A stretch of 64,000 nt of DNA from NCBI GenBank assembly GCA_030148335.1, contig JASBTQ010000032.1:124001-188000 (forward strand). Direction: 5' to 3'. Both the position numbers and the translations under genes were made by a program. The stretch is from Allomuricauda sp. (GTDB taxonomy: Bacteria; Bacteroidota; Bacteroidia; Flavobacteriales; Flavobacteriaceae). How positions within the stretch are numbered: the stretch's first letter is position 1; each line of letters begins with the position of its first letter. Below are positions 60,704 to 64,000 of this stretch, piece after piece. The notes beneath the pieces are model-generated. The model saw only the letters and a program-made list of their open reading frames with translations. It was not told where the DNA came from and did no database searches.

Positions 60704-62502
60704 TATTTTTCAATTACATAATTTTCCAAAACCAAAATATCCATACCTGAGTTGATGAAACATTGATAAGCATCCTCTGGCGTGTTTACAATGGGCTCAT
60801 CCTTAACATTAAAGCTGGTGTTGATGAGCACTCCGTTCCCTGTCAATTTTTTAAAGGCCTGCAGTAGACTCCAAAATGTGGGGTTGACTTCTTTCTTGAC
60901 CACCTGTACCCGGGCTGAACAATCCACGTGGGTTATGGCGGGCAAATCGGATTTAGGGGTTCTACGCTTTTCTTCCAGACTAAGTTCGTCAAAATTTTTG
61001 GGCAGGGGTTTTCTGAGGGATTCCTTCATGGGATTTGTGAACAACATATAGGCCGAATGTTTGCCTGGCTCAAAATAATCCTCATAATCCTCTTCGCAGA
61101 CTGCTGGGGCAAAAGGACGAAAGCTTTCCCTAAACTTGATTTTTAGGTTGAGCTTGGACTGCATTTCAGGGTCTGAAGGGTCTGCAAGGATGCTCCGATT
61201 GCCCAACGCCCTTGGGCCAAATTCAGTACGTCCCCTAAACCATCCCACCACTTTTTTATCGGCGATATGTTGTGCGGTTAGTTGTAGAAGTTCATCGGTG
61301 GATTCAAAATGTTGATGGGAGCATTTGTGTTTGCGCAACAATCGTTCTATTTCTAAATTGGAATAACATGGGCCCACATAGGGGTTGAACGCTTTTTTAA
61401 GGCCAGTGAAGTTCAAATCTTGTTTTAAATGGGCAGTGGCCAATGCTGCCCCAATGGCCCCTCCGGCATCACCTGCAGCGGGCTGTACATAAATATCCTT
61501 AAAAATGTTTTCATTGAATATTGCCGAATTTGCAACACAGTTCAGGGCAACCCCTCCGGCCAAGCACAAATAGTCTGCTTGTGTTTCCTTTTTAATGTGA
61601 TGGGCCAGCTTATGGACGATTTCTTCCAAAACCTTTTGTGCAGCAAAAGCCAAATCGGCATGCATTTGCGTTAAGGGCTCATCGGTTGTTCTTTTTTTGA
61701 ATCCGAAGAGGGTTTCCCATTTTTTTGGATTGACCATCCGTAAACCAACGGGATATTCAAAATAGTCCATGTTCAGTTTGATGGAACCATCGGCTTTGAT
61801 GTCCACCAATTTTTCTTTGATAATGGCAACAAAATTTTGTGCAGCTTTGGAGTTGTGGTTACTGTAGGGGGCAAGGCCCATCATTTTGTATTCCCCGGAA
61901 TTCACTCTAAATCCCAAGAAATAGGTGAAGGATGAATAAAATAGTCCCAATGAATCTGGAAAATGGAGTTCTCCCAATACTTCAATTCCTTTGTCACCAG
62001 AAGCCAACCCATATGAGGTTGTTGTCCATTCACCAACCCCATCTACGGTCAAAAATGCACTTTTGGGAAATGGAGAGGTGTAAAAAGCACTGGCTGCATG
62101 GGATAAATGGTGCTCTGGAAATACAATGGAAATTTTTTGTGCATGTGGTCCGCCGATTTTTTTCAGTTGTTTTCGGATTACCTGCTTTGTAAAGAGTTTT
62201 TCCTTCAACCAAACGGGCATTGCCATGGCAAATGAACGAAAGCCTTTGGGTGCAAATGCGTAGTAGGTTTCCAGAAGCCGTTCAAATTTTAGGAAGGGCT
62301 TATCATAGAATGCTACGTAATCGAGGTCTTCAAGGGCATATCCAGATTCGGTCAGGCAAAATTGAATGGCTTCCGCAGGAAAGGAAGCATCATTTTTTAT
62401 CCTTGAAAACCGTTCTTCCTGGGCGGCATACCTTACTTCGCCATCCACAATTAGTGCAGCGGCAGCGTCGTGATAGTAGGCAGATATTCCAAGTATCTTC
62501 AT
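60703..62502 (-). CDS. Carbamoyltransferase (NodU/CmcH/SxtI family)
   Basis: A 599-aa enzyme that transfers a carbamoyl group from carbamoyl phosphate to a hydroxyl group of a small molecule or glycan. The start at 62502 (MKILGISAYYHDAAAALI) matches the family; an ATG/alternative start upstream to 62544 would add 14 atypical residues. N-terminal Kae1/YrdC-associated-type domain: EERFSRIKNDASFP, FPEHHLSHAASAFYTSPF (metal-binding HxxxH) and FLTVDGVGEW; C-terminal domain: CLAGGVALNCVANS, GDAGGAIGAAL, GRTEFGPRALGNRSILADP, and NTSFNVKDEPIVNTPEDA. It is first in the operon with DUF5989 and SxtJ (1-bp overlaps). The acceptor is unknown. Confidence 0.95.
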   Translation of the reverse strand: MKILGISAYYHDAAAALIVDGEVRYAAQEERFSRIKNDASFPAEAIQFCLTESGYALEDLDYVAFYDKPFLKFERLLETYYAFAPKGFRSFAMAMPVWLKEKLFTKQVIRKQLKKIGGPHAQKISIVFPEHHLSHAASAFYTSPFPKSAFLTVDGVGEWTTTSYGLASGDKGIEVLGELHFPDSLGLFYSSFTYFLGFRVNSGEYKMMGLAPYSNHNSKAAQNFVAIIKEKLVDIKADGSIKLNMDYFEYPVGLRMVNPKKWETLFGFKKRTTDEPLTQMHADLAFAAQKVLEEIVHKLAHHIKKETQADYLCLAGGVALNCVANSAIFNENIFKDIYVQPAAGDAGGAIGAALATAHLKQDLNFTGLKKAFNPYVGPCYSNLEIERLLRKHKCSHQHFESTDELLQLTAQHIADKKVVGWFRGRTEFGPRALGNRSILADPSDPEMQSKLNLKIKFRESFRPFAPAVCEEDYEDYFEPGKHSAYMLFTNPMKESLRKPLPKNFDELSLEEKRRTPKSDLPAITHVDCSARVQVVKKEVNPTFWSLLQAFKKLTGNGVLINTSFNVKDEPIVNTPEDAYQCFINSGMDILVLENYVIEK

Positions 62503-62591
62503 CCAAATAAAGGTATTCATTATAAAAAGAAGGGCTTTGGCCAAGGGATTAAATTTTACGGGCCGTTCGTTGGCCGTTGCCCTCCATAATC

Positions 62592-62628
62592 AAAGAAGGC
62601 TGTCTTTTGGGACAGCCTCCTTCTTTAC
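62592..62628 (-). terminator. Rho-independent terminator after the right-edge SusD gene
   Basis: GGCTGTC (62598-62604) pairs with GACAGCC (62611-62617), extended by AAAGAA (62592-62597) and TTCTTT (62621-62626) around a small bulge. On the minus strand it ends in TTCTTT, about 55 bp past the SusD stop and 90 bp before the carbamoyltransferase start, so it separates the two units. Confidence 0.75.
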
Positions 62629-62682
62629 GCAACTAAAATAACTAACTCAAACTAATTATATGAAATTTACTCAATTACTATT

Positions 62683-64000
62683 CTAATATCCAGGATTTTG
62701 GTATGTGGCTTTTTCGGCATCGGTCATATCCAAATTGTCTATTTGACCTTGCGGTATAGGCCTTAAGTAATGATAAGGCTGGATTTCCCGTGATATGGTA
62801 GTCGCAGGGCCATGATCTGTTGCAATGATACTTGCGACAATTTCAAATGATCCAGCAATTTCACTCCATTTTTGGGTACGTACCAGATCATACCATCTGA
62901 CACTTTCACCAAAATACTCACGTGAACGCTCAGCCAAGATATAATCGATATCAATGGTCATGGGAGTGGCAGCCACCATTGCGGCACTGTTGTCTTCAAT
63001 CCGCTCCTCTTGCTCTCCATTGTCAAATCGCCATTTACCCGCACGGGCACGAATCACATTTATCAAATCCCTAGCACTCATTGTTCCGGATGCACCTTTT
63101 ACGGCAGCTTCAGCAGCAATAAAGTAGAACTCCGAAAACTTGGCTATGGGATAAGGGCGCGTATTTGGTACATTGGGCTGGCCCAGACCTCCTTCGTTAT
63201 CGGTGCGGTAGGGTCCTGTCTTCCATAAACCGGGATAGAACCTTCTATTGAATTCGTTTAAATTGATCACATAATCTGCTCTTCCTGGTAATACTCCGCC
63301 ACCAATATTGGCACCGTTTATGGGCGCTCCATTGTCTTCATACACCACAGCCGGATCATATTCATCCAAAAATGAGATGACAGCGTCGCCCGGTTCTATT
63401 TCCAAGCCGTTGGCACCAGTCAATGATGGGGTAGGATCGCCTCCTTGGTCCCAATTGCCTCGATAGCTGGTCGTAAAAGTACCATCGTAACGCGAATCTA
63501 TATCCTTATCGGTAAAGTTCTCAGTCAAAGCGTTGATGGTAGGTGCCATACGGGTCCATGGTCTACCAAGGCTCTGAACAGATTGCCGTTGCACTGCAGG
63601 AACACCATCGACACTGATGGTGGTGTAATTGGATGTCGCCATCCAAACTGCGGTGTTGGCACTGTTGGAAGTGGTGCCCCAACCTGTTACCGGCGCACCA
63701 TTGAATTGTTCGTTATCCTGGGTACGGTCGGCATACAACATCATCTCCGCGTGTCGATCATTAGAGCCTTCGTGAACATCATAAAAATACTCCAACAAGC
63801 CGTAAGGGCCAGGGTTTTGAATACCATCCATGGCCAAATCGTATGCCTCTTGAAAATAAAATGAAGCACCGTTGCCATCAGGATCGTTTCTTGGAGTTTC
63901 GGGGTATGTGGGAATCCCTTCTGGATTCTCCAACCACCAACCATAGGTCAAATACGCCTTGGCCAAAATGAGTCTGGCCACATTTTTGGTTACCGTACCG
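62683..64000 (-). CDS. SusD/RagB-family outer-membrane lipoprotein (N-terminal part beyond the window)
   Basis: The frame is open through the right edge, giving at least 439 residues of the C-terminal part. Near the edge it reads GTVTKNVARLILAKAYLTYGW, the conserved SusD TPR helix. Further on are RRFYPGLWKTGPYR, PIAKFSEFYFIAAEAAVKG, ARDLINVIRARAGKW, the signature YILAERSREYFGESVRWYDLVRT and the terminal HYLRPIPQGQIDNLD. An apparent start at 63981 is an internal GTG, not the real start. A SusC partner should lie just outside. Given the neighbouring xylan genes it may be the xylan SusD, but the carbamoyltransferase operon and a terminator intervene. Confidence 0.93.
   Translation of the reverse strand, partial: GTVTKNVARLILAKAYLTYGWWLENPEGIPTYPETPRNDPDGNGASFYFQEAYDLAMDGIQNPGPYGLLEYFYDVHEGSNDRHAEMMLYADRTQDNEQFNGAPVTGWGTTSNSANTAVWMATSNYTTISVDGVPAVQRQSVQSLGRPWTRMAPTINALTENFTDKDIDSRYDGTFTTSYRGNWDQGGDPTPSLTGANGLEIEPGDAVISFLDEYDPAVVYEDNGAPINGANIGGGVLPGRADYVINLNEFNRRFYPGLWKTGPYRTDNEGGLGQPNVPNTRPYPIAKFSEFYFIAAEAAVKGASGTMSARDLINVIRARAGKWRFDNGEQEERIEDNSAAMVAATPMTIDIDYILAERSREYFGESVRWYDLVRTQKWSEIAGSFEIVASIIATDHGPATTISREIQPYHYLRPIPQGQIDNLDMTDAEKATYQNPGY

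Noticed and set aside
63979-63981. Apparent start codon for the right-edge SusD gene.
   Set aside because: It is an internal GTG; the frame continues to the window edge with conserved SusD residues before it.
1-64000. CRISPR arrays, IS elements, tRNA or rRNA genes, prophage or defence genes.
   Set aside because: No repeat-spacer pattern, transposase, integrase, RNA gene or defence-type domain was found in either strand.

Overview
The window looks like chromosome of a Bacteroidota bacterium, most likely a polysaccharide-degrading (probably marine) Flavobacteriaceae member; I cannot name the genus. The signs are SusC/SusD outer-membrane pairs, many exported glycoside hydrolases with signal peptides or lipoboxes, BACON domains, a triple-tyrosine/LuxR membrane regulator, and promoters that fit the Bacteroidota -7 element TAnnTTTG. 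No rRNA, tRNA, IS element, CRISPR array or prophage was seen.

Region 1 (1-13083): two divergent operons that together look like a glycerophosphodiester or glycerol-phosphate utilisation locus. Leftward runs SusC, SusD-like, a BACON lipoprotein, a twin-arginine metallophosphoesterase lipoprotein and a glycerophosphodiester phosphodiesterase cut by the left edge. Rightward runs glpD-glpK-glpF. Together they can take a phosphodiester at the cell surface to glycerol, import it, and oxidise it to DHAP.

Region 2 (13100-14905): a TPP riboswitch with its own promoter controls a PnuC-family transporter (probably the thiamine transporter PnuT), which overlaps a short acyl-CoA-dehydrogenase-like flavoprotein gene.

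Region 3 (14990-28270): a beta-glucan-type PUL. It has a membrane-tethered beta-propeller/LuxR regulator, SusC, SusD, a PKD surface lipoprotein, GH30 and GH5-CBM6, with an orphan GH43 beyond the regulator. A 15-bp direct repeat upstream of susC is a candidate regulator site.

Region 4 (28579-38306): an almost mirror-symmetric block SDR, AraC regulator, RND efflux triad, AraC regulator, degenerate SDR. It looks like a chemical-stress or detoxification locus.

Region 5 (38642-58197): a glucuronoxylan locus. It holds a sugar symporter, xylA, xylB, a LacI-type regulator, uxaC, GH67, an SDR (probable fructuronate reductase), uxuA, GH43, an acetylesterase, GH115 and GH10. Three near-identical LacI-type palindromes (core AATCGATTGCG) sit in the three divergent intergenic regions and tie xylose catabolism, glucuronate catabolism and xylan depolymerisation into one regulon.

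Region 6 (58515-62502): an SGNH/TPR membrane protein (TTG start) converges on a carbamoyltransferase - DUF5989 (49 aa) - SxtJ operon, the same set of gene families as sxtI-sxtK-sxtJ-sxtL of saxitoxin clusters, here without toxin genes. The 49-aa gene was read directly from the sequence. At the right edge lies the C-terminal part of another SusD, whose partner SusC would be outside the window.
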